Assembly: GCF_018424695.1 (NCBI RefSeq)
Contig: NZ_QTNQ01000029.1
Span: forward strand, 1-43,878
Direction of reading: 5' to 3'
Source: Vannielia litorea
Lineage (GTDB): Bacteria; Pseudomonadota; Alphaproteobacteria; Rhodobacterales; Rhodobacteraceae
DNA: 43,878 nt
Below are positions 1 through 9,600 of this stretch, piece by piece. Numbering within the stretch: the stretch's first letter is position 1; every line of letters begins with the position of its first letter. The position numbers and the translations under genes are program-made. The notes below the pieces were generated by a model. The model had not been told where the DNA came from. It saw only the letters and a program-made list of their open reading frames with translations, and did no database searches.

Positions 1-43
1 CCTTCTCGGCGGGCTCTTTCCGCGTTCCGGGTTTCTGTCTCAT
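1..43 (-). CDS. Transposase OrfA, N-terminal 14 codons only (partial)
   Basis: An ATG at 43-41 is preceded by GAAGGAGTGGAG, a good ribosome binding site. It opens a frame encoding MRQKPGTRKEPAEK before running off the window. The basic start fits IS3-family OrfA proteins, which go on to a helix-turn-helix domain. Too little is visible to name the IS group or to say whether the gene is intact. Confidence 0.4.
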   Translation of the reverse strand, partial: MRQKPGTRKEPAEK

Positions 44-129
44 CTCCACTCCTTCGCGGTTACGATGAGCCAGAAACCCTCCGTTACGAAATCAAATCAG
101 ATGTTCCAAAGGTGCTGACGGGGGACACA
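1..129 (-). mobile_element. End of an IS3-like insertion sequence (partial, cut by window edge)
   Basis: Read on the minus strand, the element appears to begin with TGTGTCCCCCGTCAGCACC near position 129. It then runs through a short leader with a ribosome binding site into an ORF starting at 43. The terminal G/C-rich TGTGTCCCCC stretch and the following Lys/Arg-rich start (MRQKPGTRKEPAEK) look like the left end of IS3-family elements that encode an OrfA/OrfB transposase. The rest of the element lies outside the window. The exact terminus and target duplication cannot be checked because only one end is present. Confidence 0.5.
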
Positions 130-194
130 TTGCGGGGTCGTCTGCCTCGGATGCTGCCCTGCGCTTTCGTCTGTGGTCGCGGCTGACAGAGGCC

Positions 195-2261
195 GTGGCG
201 TTGCCGTCGGTTGCCCCCTCCCTGTCGGAGAAGTTCGCCACGCAATCGGCTTCCGCCTTCGCTGTTCGCGCCTCCGAGAGACTGACGCCCTCGATCCGCG
301 CGCGACGCCGGAGGGTCGATCGCAAAGATTCTGACAGAGGTCTTGGCGAACTGGTCGGCGGTAAGGCCGCTGACTACTGGAAGTCGGCGAAAGCTACCGT
401 CGTCGCGGAGCCGCCTCTGCCATTCCCCCAGATCGTGGCCGAGGAGATGCTCGCGGTCTTCTCCGACGACAAGGTTATCGAGACCACTGCGAAAGAAGCC
501 GATCCCGAAATTGCTGAGGCGCTACGGCAAGGCCAGGCCCGGGCACGCAATGCACTTGCCGCTAGCGGCGTTTGGGGCGTCGGGGCGGCGGTCGTCGCCA
601 ATGCCGGTTTCTTGCCCTACATGCTGGCTGCACAGCTCAGCGCGATCATCCCTCTGGTCAGTGGCCCCACCCTGGTCTCGCTTCTGACGACACTCATCAA
701 CCCCGTGACGGTCTTCGTGGGCGTTGCCGCGCTTGGATGGCTTGGAATGGGGCGTGGGTCACGGGTAGTCCGCAGTCAGCTGGCTGCCCGTCTTGGGGTG
801 CTTATGGCGGCACAAGGCACGCTGCGCAGCGCAACCGGTCTCGCCCAATTCCTCACAGACATGCGCAAGTTGGACTGCGAACCGACCGGTTCCTTCGACT
901 GGATGCCGGCGCACGATCGCGCAGACATGCGCCGATACGTTGCCGACATAACCAGTCGCCTGGCAGGACCACTTCCCGCACCCGCAGGAGGGCCTCCGGA
1001 GCCTTGGTCTTCCAAGAAGATAACCACTGATTTTCCGGATGCAGTCGTCGCATTGGGCCTGACCGCCGGCGAAATGCTCTGGCATGCCGCAGCGCTCGAC
1101 CCCAACGTCGTGGAAGCGGCCGGTTTCTCTCGCTCCGAGGATATCGGCGATCCTATGGCCTTTGCCTGCAATGCCGCCGACTACATGACCGCGGGCGCCG
1201 GATTGTCGCTGCGAGGCTACACGGCCGAGCGACTGGTCATGGACAAGCTGATCGCCGACGGTCACGACGTCCGCCTTGCCGAGGCGAGCAACACACCTGG
1301 TCTTGACCTCATCGTCGACGGGATGCCGGTCCAAGTGAAATGCGGGGCGGCGCTATCGAACTTGACCGAGCATTTCGAGAAATACCCGGACATCCCGGTG
1401 ATCGCCAATGCCGCACTTGCCGAGGATGCCATGGCAGGCGGTGCGCCATGGGCGCGTCTGGTAACGACCCTTCCCGGCTTCGAAATTTCCCTGATCGAAG
1501 AGCAGATCGCAGATTCACTGGGTCATGCTGCCGATCTGGCTGATCCGGACATTCTGCAATTCGCGCTTTCCGTGGGCGTGCTTCGCGGTGGCATCGAAGT
1601 CGCCAAGGGGAGAGTCCCTGTATCCGACCTGCCAGCCTGGCTCATTCTTGATGGCGCCTCGCACGGCTTGCTCGCCTTCGCAGGCGGCAATGCCGGGGCC
1701 TGGTTCGGCCTGGTTGCGATCGGTCCCGCCGGTGCGCTCGTCCTTGGACCAGCGATCGGCGCTGCCGCTCTCCTTGGTAGCAACAACCTGAAGGGTTACG
1801 CACAGAAAAAGCTCATGGCAGACTGGAACTGTGACCTCCAACGAGCCGCAGAAGGCCTCCATGCGAGTATCATTGCGGCCATCGAGCACCGCGTCGCCCG
1901 GCTGGAAGAGAGAGCAGGCACATTTTCGTGGAATGCGCCGAGGTCTGAAATCGATGCTTGGATGGCGCGGCGCGCCCAGGATGATTTGATTGCCGCCCTA
2001 GAAGACCGTGCGAGCCTCATCTCGTTTCGCCCAGAAGGCGAGGTCGATGCAATCAATTTGCTGTTCAACGCGCGCAATATTGCGCCCGCAAATGCTGCTG
2101 TTCTGTTGCAAATTCACGAAGTCGAACAGACCATTGCCAGGAAGCCAGGCCTGAAGGCTGCCATGATCGAAACGGGGCGCCCCGCCGGCGATCTGCTACG
2201 AGCACGACTGAGTAGGCATTGGTTCAATCGCCGCCCACCGGAGGAACGTGAAGGCGATTAG
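195..2261 (+). CDS. Large membrane-associated protein with a PD-(D/E)XK-like core, unknown function
   Basis: This 688-residue protein starts at GTG; I see no better start in the short upstream gap. Two groups of glycine/alanine-rich hydrophobic segments (roughly residues 118-185 and 485-530) suggest membrane association. Between them, around residues 345-385, the pattern AERLVMDKL, GLDLIVDG and QVKCG resembles the alpha-beta core of PD-(D/E)XK nucleases (D371 region, then Q-x-K at about 382-384). The C-terminal part is helical and charged. I do not recognise a named family. It sits alone next to an IS end and upstream of other DNA-processing genes, so a defence or DNA-interference role is possible but only inferred. 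It lacks a signal peptide. Confidence 0.6.
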   Translation: MALPSVAPSLSEKFATQSASAFAVRASERLTPSIRARRRRVDRKDSDRGLGELVGGKAADYWKSAKATVVAEPPLPFPQIVAEEMLAVFSDDKVIETTAKEADPEIAEALRQGQARARNALAASGVWGVGAAVVANAGFLPYMLAAQLSAIIPLVSGPTLVSLLTTLINPVTVFVGVAALGWLGMGRGSRVVRSQLAARLGVLMAAQGTLRSATGLAQFLTDMRKLDCEPTGSFDWMPAHDRADMRRYVADITSRLAGPLPAPAGGPPEPWSSKKITTDFPDAVVALGLTAGEMLWHAAALDPNVVEAAGFSRSEDIGDPMAFACNAADYMTAGAGLSLRGYTAERLVMDKLIADGHDVRLAEASNTPGLDLIVDGMPVQVKCGAALSNLTEHFEKYPDIPVIANAALAEDAMAGGAPWARLVTTLPGFEISLIEEQIADSLGHAADLADPDILQFALSVGVLRGGIEVAKGRVPVSDLPAWLILDGASHGLLAFAGGNAGAWFGLVAIGPAGALVLGPAIGAAALLGSNNLKGYAQKKLMADWNCDLQRAAEGLHASIIAAIEHRVARLEERAGTFSWNAPRSEIDAWMARRAQDDLIAALEDRASLISFRPEGEVDAINLLFNARNIAPANAAVLLQIHEVEQTIARKPGLKAAMIETGRPAGDLLRARLSRHWFNRRPPEEREGD

Positions 2262-2548
2262 TGGTCATCTGTAGCGAGAGGTAGCTGATTTCGTCCGCAT
2301 GCAGTCAATCTCCGCCGGAAGTTGCGACCGGCCCGAAGCGGACCTTCGTGGTGAGCGCGACAAGCGTCCGCCGGAAGCCCAAAGTCCCGAATGCTGCGGT
2401 CTGCGCGAACTGGTAGTTTTTCCGACAAAGTGAGCATTCGCTGAAGTTGCTCCAATGGCGGCTTGTAGTGCCATGCCGGTTCTGATGAAATGGTCCCCCC
2501 CAAAAAAATCGATCGATACTTAACAATGAGAGACAGTCACCACTTGCT
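2262..2548. other. Non-coding gap, no gene seen
   Basis: About 290 bases separate the stop of the membrane protein from the convergent stop of the GIY-YIG-type gene. Short frames here show no family resemblance. Parts of the sequence (for example GACCGGCCCGAAGCGGACC and TTGCTCCAATGGCGG) look like the degenerate intergenic filler common in roseobacter genomes. No convincing terminator was found. Confidence 0.4.
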
Positions 2549-3040
2549 TCACAGGCCGCTCGGCGGCCCCCACAGACCAACCAAATGATCAACGACTGTC
2601 GGAGCAGAGGCTAGCACCCACTCGGTGCCACCGGCGCCGTAAGGCTGAAACAGGGATCTCGCCATATCCTCCTGTTTCATCGCTTCTTTGACTGAGCCAA
2701 ATTCCCAAGCTGCCGCGCGTTTCAACGGCTCGGTCATGTCGGTATTGCGGCTCAGACGCTTATCCAAGTCCCGCGCGTGCCCGATCTTGCAAACGTCTGG
2801 TTGGCTGTCACGGTAATGCACATAAACAAAGCAGATAGGGTCTGGTTCGACAAAGTGCCCGGACGCAGTTTCTTCAAACAGTTCGAGCAAACTTCCGACC
2901 GTTCCTTTCTGCCTTTTTTCTAGACGCCCGGTTTCAAGAGCAATACGACATGCTTGAACAAGGGCAGCACTACGACCTTTGGTCAGTTTCAGATGTGGTG
3001 CGCCGTTCATCACAGCAACCGACTCTTTCACGCGGGCCAT
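2549..3040 (-). CDS. GIY-YIG / T5orf172-like small protein
   Basis: This is a 163-residue protein. Residues about 68-95 read CFVYVHYRDSQPDVCKIGHA followed by RDLDKRLSRN. That matches the core of the T5orf172/MUG113 branch of the GIY-YIG nuclease superfamily, in which a V-Y-V strand is followed by K-I-G and a D-x-x-K/R-R helix. The family is found in phage proteins and stand-alone genomic-island genes, and nuclease activity is not established for all members. The N-terminal 60 residues are basic and may bind DNA. An internal Met at residue 11 (MNGAPHL) is an alternative start. It converges on the 688-residue gene. Confidence 0.65.
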   Translation of the reverse strand: MARVKESVAVMNGAPHLKLTKGRSAALVQACRIALETGRLEKRQKGTVGSLLELFEETASGHFVEPDPICFVYVHYRDSQPDVCKIGHARDLDKRLSRNTDMTEPLKRAAAWEFGSVKEAMKQEDMARSLFQPYGAGGTEWVLASAPTVVDHLVGLWGPPSGL

Positions 3041-4055
3041 TTATCCTTTCTCCCTTTCCTCGGGTAAGGATCGGCACAAGGGTAGCACTCTTTATGACTT
3101 GCACAATGTCGAACAATCGTCGGATTCTTGCATTCCTGTTGATCGCTTGGAAGACAGTCCGATACGGTGAGTGGACACCGCCGAATTCCTCCCGAAGGCA
3201 GCAATGCACAGGTAGCGCCAGTTGACCGCTCGGGGACGAATGGCAGCAAAGTCCGGACATCGGTCGGTCGGGCGTCACGCGGCGGACGGCCGGTTCGAGC
3301 CCGTTTTGCCGCCTTGACCCGCGCGGAATCAAGGCGAAGCCGCCGTGCAGCGCCGTCCCGCCCCCTGGGGCGGCGCTGCACGGCTTGCGGATCAATGTCT
3401 GCTTCGTCTCGCATCCCTGACCTTCATGTCAGGAGCGGCGAACGACTGCTCTCTGCCCCTCTTGCGGTGGCGTTCACGGTTGCGGCGAAGATCGAGGATA
3501 GGCAGCGAACGTCCTTTTCGTCCCGCAACTTGGTCGCCGGTGTGGTTTTGCCGCATGTTCGCTATTCGAAGAAGCCGCCTTAGAGGGCTGCGCTATTTTG
3601 TAGGTCGTTAACCCGGGAATGGCAGCAGGAGCACCGATAGCCCAGTGGATCCCGCGGAAGTCCTAGTTAGCAGCCGCATGCGCGAGTTCGGCTCGCAATC
3701 GACTTGGGTGACGGTCGATCATGAACGAGTGCGACTGCCTAGGAGGAAAGGTTGGAGCGCCGTCAGTCGGTGGATCCCGAGGAAGCCCTATGAAATCCGA
3801 GTGAGCACCATCCGGATGCATCTCGGCGCCGGCAGTATCCGGGGGGGCAATTCTGCCTGTGATGACACAGAGGCTTTCAGAAACTCCATTGGTGGCCGAA
3901 ACGAACGCGCCGCCGCTTGGGTCATTCCTCCGCGACATGTTTATCCGTCCGCCACTACCTCGCTCCGATCGCCCGGCAAGTCGTCCGCAAAAACTATCGC
4001 ACTGGCCTGCCCCCTGAAAGAAGATCCTCCCTGAAGTTTGCGGTCCAGGGCGGCG
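3041..4055. other. About 1 kb without a recognisable gene
   Basis: This stretch holds one copy of a ~120-bp intergenic repeat (3291-3413) and otherwise degenerate sequence. The longest frames (for example 3645-4034 plus, 3663-3938 minus) have odd composition and no motif I recognise. It probably represents decayed mobile or chromosomal DNA between the GIY-YIG gene and the end of the leftward kinase operon. Confidence 0.4.
3291..3413 (+). repeat. Intergenic repeat, copy A (inverted relative to 10247-10466)
   Basis: Positions 3291-3376 match the reverse complement of 10381-10466 with three mismatches in 86, and 3371-3413 match the reverse complement of 10247-10289 with two mismatches in 43. 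Copy A itself can fold: arms GCAGCGCCG (3347-3355) and CGGCGCTGC (3371-3379) are complementary. No coding function is apparent. The two copies lie in opposite orientation about 6.8 kb apart. Confidence 0.8.
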
Positions 4056-5276
4056 TCAACGGGAAATGCTTGCTGCAAAATCTTCGAACAGATCCAAGGC
4101 ACCCATCTGTCCGCCCTTCAGCATGACACGCATGCCGTTTCGCGTTCCATCAGCATGGCTCCCGGAGCAGATACATGCGCCTTGCCCCATGTCGGAGAGG
4201 TAGTCCAGGGCTGCGAATCCGAGGCGAGCGACGATGCGGCTCGAGGTATCGCCGCCGGCAAGACCAAGAGCGCGAAGCGGCTGCTGTGCCGCGACACGAT
4301 CCAAAAGTTCAGCACAAGCATCGGCGAGGGCATCCGGGCTGCGATCGTAGCTGGCTTCCGGATCAAGGTGGATGAGCATTGGCTGGCTGGCATTCAGGCT
4401 GTCGGCCAGCTTGCCGGGAACTGCTGGATCATCCAACATCTCGGCTGTCAGCTGCACACGCCTGTAGGACCGGGCCGCCTTTACCTGTGCTGCGGTCACC
4501 GCAGAGCGTGACCCTGCGAAGACGAGCAGCGCACCGGATGGCGCAGGTGGCGCGGAAAAGGTCGCCTCTCTTTGCTTTGTGCCGTAGATCTCCGCGACCG
4601 AGCTCGCGCCGATCAACAGTTGTCGGCCTCCGGCCTGCCTGAGGACTTCGCCGATTTTGCCGAGATCTTCTGGGCACATCACGTCGATCAGCGCGGGGCC
4701 ATCGCCGAGCCGGGCGGCAACTTCGTGCGGATCATTCAGTTCAGGCAAAGTGATCCGGGTCAACGGTCCGAGCCCTTGGGCCAAAAGGTGCCGGCCTAGG
4801 TCGGCCTCCTTCATCGGCGTGACCGGGTGACACGACATCACGGGGTGCCGGTCGATCCGGTGCACCGCGCCGTCCGGTCCCTTGGCAAAGAGCGTGCCGA
4901 AGGCGCAGTAGCGGCCAAGGCTCGGCTGGCCGCCGATCACCGCCGTCACATCGGGCTTGAACCGCTCCACGAGGTGCCGCGCCACGGCCCCGATCGAGCC
5001 GACATGCGGCGTGGAGTCGAAGGTGGAGCAGGTCTTGAAGTGCAGCACCCGCGGCGCCTCGCGGGCGATCATCGGCCAGAGCCGATCCACCACCTCCCGC
5101 GCGCGCTCCGGCGGCAGCGACCGCAGGTCGGTGGCGATGCCCAGCACGTCCAGCCCCTGCTGCGGCGCGGCCCCGCCCGTCACCAGCCGCGCGGTGAACC
5201 CACCGCGCGCGTAGGTGGCCAGGCTGTCGGAGGCCCCGGTGAAATCATCGCCCAGAAAGACGATCCCCGCGCCCAT
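4056..5276 (-). CDS. Four-carbon acid sugar kinase family protein (OtnK/OiaK-like)
   Basis: This 406-residue protein belongs to the DUF1537 kinase family, which phosphorylates sugar acids such as tetronates and 3-oxo-isoapionate. Its N-terminus carries GDDFTGASDSLATYARGG (about residues 8-25) and its C-terminal half carries GLAGGDTSSRIVARLG, the paired family signatures. The start at 5276 is chosen because ATG shares its A with the upstream stop (TGATG) and homology begins immediately. OiaK-type kinases are known to work with RuBisCO-like OiaX/OiaT proteins in D-apiose/isoapionate breakdown, and the adjacent gene carries the C-terminal half of such a protein. The kinase itself looks complete, but its pathway partner is broken. 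Confidence 0.8.
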   Translation of the reverse strand: MGAGIVFLGDDFTGASDSLATYARGGFTARLVTGGAAPQQGLDVLGIATDLRSLPPERAREVVDRLWPMIAREAPRVLHFKTCSTFDSTPHVGSIGAVARHLVERFKPDVTAVIGGQPSLGRYCAFGTLFAKGPDGAVHRIDRHPVMSCHPVTPMKEADLGRHLLAQGLGPLTRITLPELNDPHEVAARLGDGPALIDVMCPEDLGKIGEVLRQAGGRQLLIGASSVAEIYGTKQREATFSAPPAPSGALLVFAGSRSAVTAAQVKAARSYRRVQLTAEMLDDPAVPGKLADSLNASQPMLIHLDPEASYDRSPDALADACAELLDRVAAQQPLRALGLAGGDTSSRIVARLGFAALDYLSDMGQGACICSGSHADGTRNGMRVMLKGGQMGALDLFEDFAASISR

Positions 5277-6004
5277 CACCGCTTGCCGAAGAAGTCGAGC
5301 GCCTCGGCCAGCGCCGGGCGGTTGGCGGCGGCTTGAGCAAGACTCTCCCCCGCCGATAACGCGGCATAGGCGTCGCGTAGAGAGGCCACGCCAGCCGCAG
5401 GCCCGCCCGGATGGGCAAGGATCCCGCCGCCGCACATGAACATCAGGTCAGCCGATCCCGCAGCCTCCAGCGCCGTGCCCAGCGTGCCGGCCCACTGGCC
5501 CGAGGAGAAGGCGGGCATCACCGCGTCATCGGTGCCCTCGGCCAGCGGCGCGAGGCAGGCGCGGGCGGCCTCCGTCACCTCTTCGGCGCTGTCCACGAAC
5601 TTGCCGCCGATCCCATGCACATGCATGTGGTCGACCCCCGCCAGCCGGTAGAGCGCCTGGTAGGCCGGAAAGCCCATTCCAAGGGCCGGGTGGCGGCTCA
5701 TCGCGCCAAAGCCGTTGCGGTGGCCGTGGATCGCCAGTGGCGTGTGCGCACGCAGGCTCTCCATCGCCGAAAGGCCGCACCAGTTGAGTGAGGCCATCAC
5801 GCAGGTGCCACCCTTGCGGGCGAGAATGTCGGCCGAGAAGGTTTCCACCGCGACCTCGGTGCCAGTGAGCTCCAGCGGGATGCCGATGGTCTCGGAGAGG
5901 TGGTCGATGTTCTCGGCCAGCCAAGGGGTGAACTGGTGCGCCTCGTGGGCCCAGGCGTCGCGGAGGGGCAAGTCGACGAGGCGGTCGAAGCGGATGTCGG
6001 TCAT
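5276..6004 (-). CDS. Chimeric ORF: DUF4268-type N-terminus fused to C-terminal half of a RuBisCO-like protein
   Basis: The 242-residue frame is intact, but its parts have different origins. Residues 1-63 (FTPWLAENIDHLSETIG, then VAVETFSADILAR) match the N-terminus of DUF4268-type proteins that accompany restriction genes. From about residue 64 (GGTCVMASLNWCGLS) to the end it is the C-terminal barrel of a RuBisCO-like protein of the OiaX/OiaT kind: HGHRNGFGAMSRHP, RLAGVDHMHVHG, FSSGQWAG and the phosphate-binding CGGGILAHPGGPAAG. RuBisCO-like proteins are usually about 410-430 residues, so the N-terminal domain and the metal-binding K-x-D-D-E region are missing and the protein is very probably inactive. 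The start overlaps the upstream stop (ATGA, 6001-6004). The seam is near 5813-5821. Confidence 0.75.
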   Translation of the reverse strand: MTDIRFDRLVDLPLRDAWAHEAHQFTPWLAENIDHLSETIGIPLELTGTEVAVETFSADILARKGGTCVMASLNWCGLSAMESLRAHTPLAIHGHRNGFGAMSRHPALGMGFPAYQALYRLAGVDHMHVHGIGGKFVDSAEEVTEAARACLAPLAEGTDDAVMPAFSSGQWAGTLGTALEAAGSADLMFMCGGGILAHPGGPAAGVASLRDAYAALSAGESLAQAAANRPALAEALDFFGKR

Positions 6005-6693
6005 GGCAGCAGGCTCTTCAGCGTTGCCTCGATCTTGCTGCCCGCCTCGTTCATTGCGTCTCGCACCTTCGGGTCTTGTGCTTGGAGGTAGGCAGCAGGA
6101 AGGAAACGGAACTTCGGGTCAGCGCTGAGCATGAGATACTTGTCGATGACCCGCTCAGCTTGGACGCTCAGATCTCGAAGATCTGCCTGGATGCTATCCG
6201 CGATGTCTCGAAACCTCAGGTCCTGCAAACGGGCGTAGTAATTCTCAGCCATGGACACTTCGGCGGCAGTTCGTGCCTTCATGGCCTTCGCGGCATAGCT
6301 GTCGAACGGTGGAAACTTGAAACCTGAGTGAAACATGCCCAGCTTCGAGAGGGCTGAATGGCAGCGTCTGGTTTGACCTCCAGTGGTTTCCCTTATCCAG
6401 ATGTCTCGTGTGGTCTTGTCGGTGCTGAACTGGGCCACGAGTGACTGGTAGTCAGCCAACATGTTTTTGCCCTCAAGCTTGGGGCACGAGGGCGACCTGA
6501 AGAACGCGGCGAGAACCTCGAAGGTGCCATGCGCACGGTTGCTCGGAAGTGTTCGCGTGATCTGGAAGCCATTCGCGATCGCCCTGACCGCTTCCTTGCT
6601 CCAACCCTTGCTCTCTATGCTTTTTCGGATCGGTTCTTCCAGGCTCAGGGTCCACCTTTGGGCCTCTGAAATTGCCAGGTTCGCCAGTGTCAT
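6001..6693 (-). CDS. Unknown protein in restriction operon
   Basis: This 230-residue soluble protein has no motif I recognise. It is mixed-charge, with predicted helices in its second half (about residues 140-230) and no signal peptide or membrane segment. Its ATG overlaps the stop of the restriction subunit (ATGA, 6690-6693) and its own stop overlaps the chimera start, so it is translationally coupled on both sides. Position suggests an accessory protein of the restriction system, possibly involved in DNA or subunit binding. That is inference from context only. Confidence 0.6.
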   Translation of the reverse strand: MTLANLAISEAQRWTLSLEEPIRKSIESKGWSKEAVRAIANGFQITRTLPSNRAHGTFEVLAAFFRSPSCPKLEGKNMLADYQSLVAQFSTDKTTRDIWIRETTGGQTRRCHSALSKLGMFHSGFKFPPFDSYAAKAMKARTAAEVSMAENYYARLQDLRFRDIADSIQADLRDLSVQAERVIDKYLMLSADPKFRFLPAAYLQAQDPKVRDAMNEAGSKIEATLKSLLP

Positions 6694-9600
6694 GCCGAAA
6701 CCTTTCCCAACAAAGTATTGATCGCCGTGTCCAGCGCCGGCCCGAAGTCGTGCACTTCGCGTAGCTCCGCAAAGCCCCAGCGGCCGTAAGAACCAAGCCG
6801 GTTAACGGCGGGGATCCACTTGCCGCGCATGGTCTCTGCCTTCAGCATGGCGTCATGGCCGCGGTAGCCCTTGACCTCGACGACAAGGGTGGTCGGCTCG
6901 GGGACGTCGAGGCGGATCAGGAAGTCGGGTCGGTAGTGCCGCGGTTCGCCCTCCACCAGGTAGGGCACCTCGAATCCGAGGTTGTGGTTCTTGGCGTAGG
7001 AGAGCACCGCCGGGTGGCTCTCGATGGTGTTGGCCAGTTTGTCCTCCCAGTCGCTGTCAGTGATGATCCAGTTGAGGTGGCTCTTGTCGGGCCGGGGGGC
7101 GTAGCGGGTGGCCACCGAGGTGTTGAAGTTGACGCCGAGGGTGGAGCCCGTGGGGGCGTAGGGGTCGAGCACGGCACGCAGGATGCTTTCGCCTCCCGGC
7201 TTTTCGACCAGCGCACCGAAGATCATCTCGCAGACCTCGTCAGCCAGTTCGCGGTAGAGCAGGAGCGCGGGCTTGGTGTCGCCTTTGCAGACGAGCAGCC
7301 CCTCGGAGAGCCACTGGTTTAGGATGCGCTTCGCCGCCGGGATCAGGTGGACCTTGGGCTTTTGGTGCGCATCGCGGAGCTTCTCAAAGACCATGTGCTT
7401 GGCGACGTGGTAGGCGATGGTCGACTGGCGTGTGGTGTCGAGGTGATCGAGGTTGAGTTGCTCGCTTTCCCCAACGATGCCCTGCATGGTGATGACGGTG
7501 GCCGAGACTTTTTCTGGGGTCAGCACGTATGGCTCCATGCCGGTGAAATCGACATCCAGCCGGTCGGTCGGCAGGTCGGTCACGTAGCCCTGGACGCGAG
7601 GGAAGGTGATTTCCAGCGCGTCACGTTCGGGCGAGACGGCGCGAACGTTGATGACGTCGCGCGGCTTCTGCACCTCGGTCTTCACTGCCTGCGCCGAGAA
7701 ATTGAGTCCGTCGATGCCCATGATGTCGGCGTATTCGGTTCGGAAGAGGCCGGTGTCGGGGTCCGCGTCATAGGAGAGACGGCGGAGCGCCCTACCGATG
7801 ACCTGCTCGCAGATCAACTGGGTGCCGAAAGCGCGCAAACCGAGGATGTGGGTGACGTTGTTTGCGTCCCAGCCCTCTGTCAGCATGGAGACGGAGACGA
7901 CGCAGCGCACCTGCTCGCCCAGCCGGCCATTCTTGCCGACGGTGTTCATCACCTCGCGCAGGATGTCAGCGTCGGTCAGCTCCTGTCCGGGGCTGCGCAC
8001 CGCTTGTTCACGTCTAAACGCCTCTATCTCCTCGGCATGCGCGTCACGGAAGGCCTTGTCTATATCGCCGCCCGCTTCCAGCGTTGCGCTGTCGATCAGC
8101 ACCGAGCGGGGGCGGGGCAGCCGCTCGCCGTCATCGGAGAAATTGGCGAAGAGGGGGCACTTGCCGGGAATGGTTTCCAGCGTGCCGTCAGGGTTCGCGC
8201 GCTCGTAACCGGCAAGGTAGTCGCGCAGGAGCTCCGAGTTCGTCGTGTTGTTGCATACCACGATGAAGACCGGCGGAATGCCGACGCCCTCCTGCTCCCA
8301 AGCCTTGAATGTCTTCTCGTAGTGGCCGTAGAGCGCGTCGATGGCGGTTTTCAGCGGGATGGGCAGGCTGGCGGGGTCCGGTTTCGCACCACGAGATTTC
8401 TTCGGCATCTTCTTCCCGATCGCATCCCAAAGCTTGCGATAGAGCGGCTCTGGCTCGCCGGGCAAATTATCTGCCACCGGCACGCGGGGCAGCTTGACGA
8501 TGCCGCATTCGATTGCATCCATCAGCGAGAAGTCGGAGATGACCCAAGGAAAGAGCGTCCCCTCAACCCAACCGGAGCCGGATAGGAAAAAGGGGGTCGC
8601 GGACAGGTCGTAGACGATCTGCACCCCGAGCTTGCGCTTGGCGGCCTCGATGCCGGAGATCCACAGCCGAGCCGCCTCCTTGTTCTCTTCCGCCTCGCGC
8701 TTTTCGTCGCCCGTCAGTTTCTCGACGATTCCGTCGGGCCGCTCGCGGTAGCAATGATGGGCCTCGTCATTGATCACGTTGATCCGCCCTAGGCCCATGA
8801 GTTCAGGCATGACCCGTTGGAGCATCTGGCCCTCAGTTTCGAGCGTGGAGAGCGCCTCGCCATGGCCTTCCAGCGCTGAACGCGTGCCCTTGGCGAGCTG
8901 GAGCCGCTCGCGCAGCTTGAAGGCGTGGTAGTTGGTCAGCACGAGCCGCGCTTTCTGCATGTCCTGCATCAGGTCGCCGGGCACGAGGTTGAGCTTCTGG
9001 TAATAGCTGTCGGCGTCGTTGGGCTGGAGCACCCGCAAGCGGTCGCGGATGGTGATGCCCGGGGTGACGATCAGGAAGCCGCGAGAAAAGCTCTTGGAGT
9101 TTGGACTACGGACAGCGTTGAGAGTCTGCCAAGCAATGAGCATGGCCATTACCGTGGTCTTGCCGGCACCAGTGGCGAGCTTCATCGCCACGCGGAAGAG
9201 GTCGGGGTTGGCCTCTACATTGGCGGCCTCCAGCCGGGCCCGCACGCGCTTGCCACGCTCGCCAATCTTTGGCGCCACCTCGGTCATCCAGATCGCCGTT
9301 TCCACCGCTTCGAGCTGGCAAAAGAAGGGACGGATCGCCTGGGTGTCGTCCTTCTGGATTGCCCGCCAGTGTTGAAGCAGGCGTTGCGTGACAGGGCTGA
9401 CCTTCCAGTCGTTCGGGTTGGGGAGGGCGCGCCAGCTGTCGACCTGCGAGCGCATCTCGTTGACGAATTCGGTGACGCTGTAGGCCATGTCACGGCCCTC
9501 GAGCCCGGCAGCGCTGAGTTCCATCTCCGCCTGCTTGCCGCCCTTCACGCTCTTTGGCTTGGGCATCGCCGAAATAAGGTCCGACCGGCGACGACGGGGC

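Noticed and set aside
3645..4034. Possible gene in the 1-kb gap
   Set aside because: No family resemblance and the composition is unlike neighbouring genes; the opposite strand is equally open.
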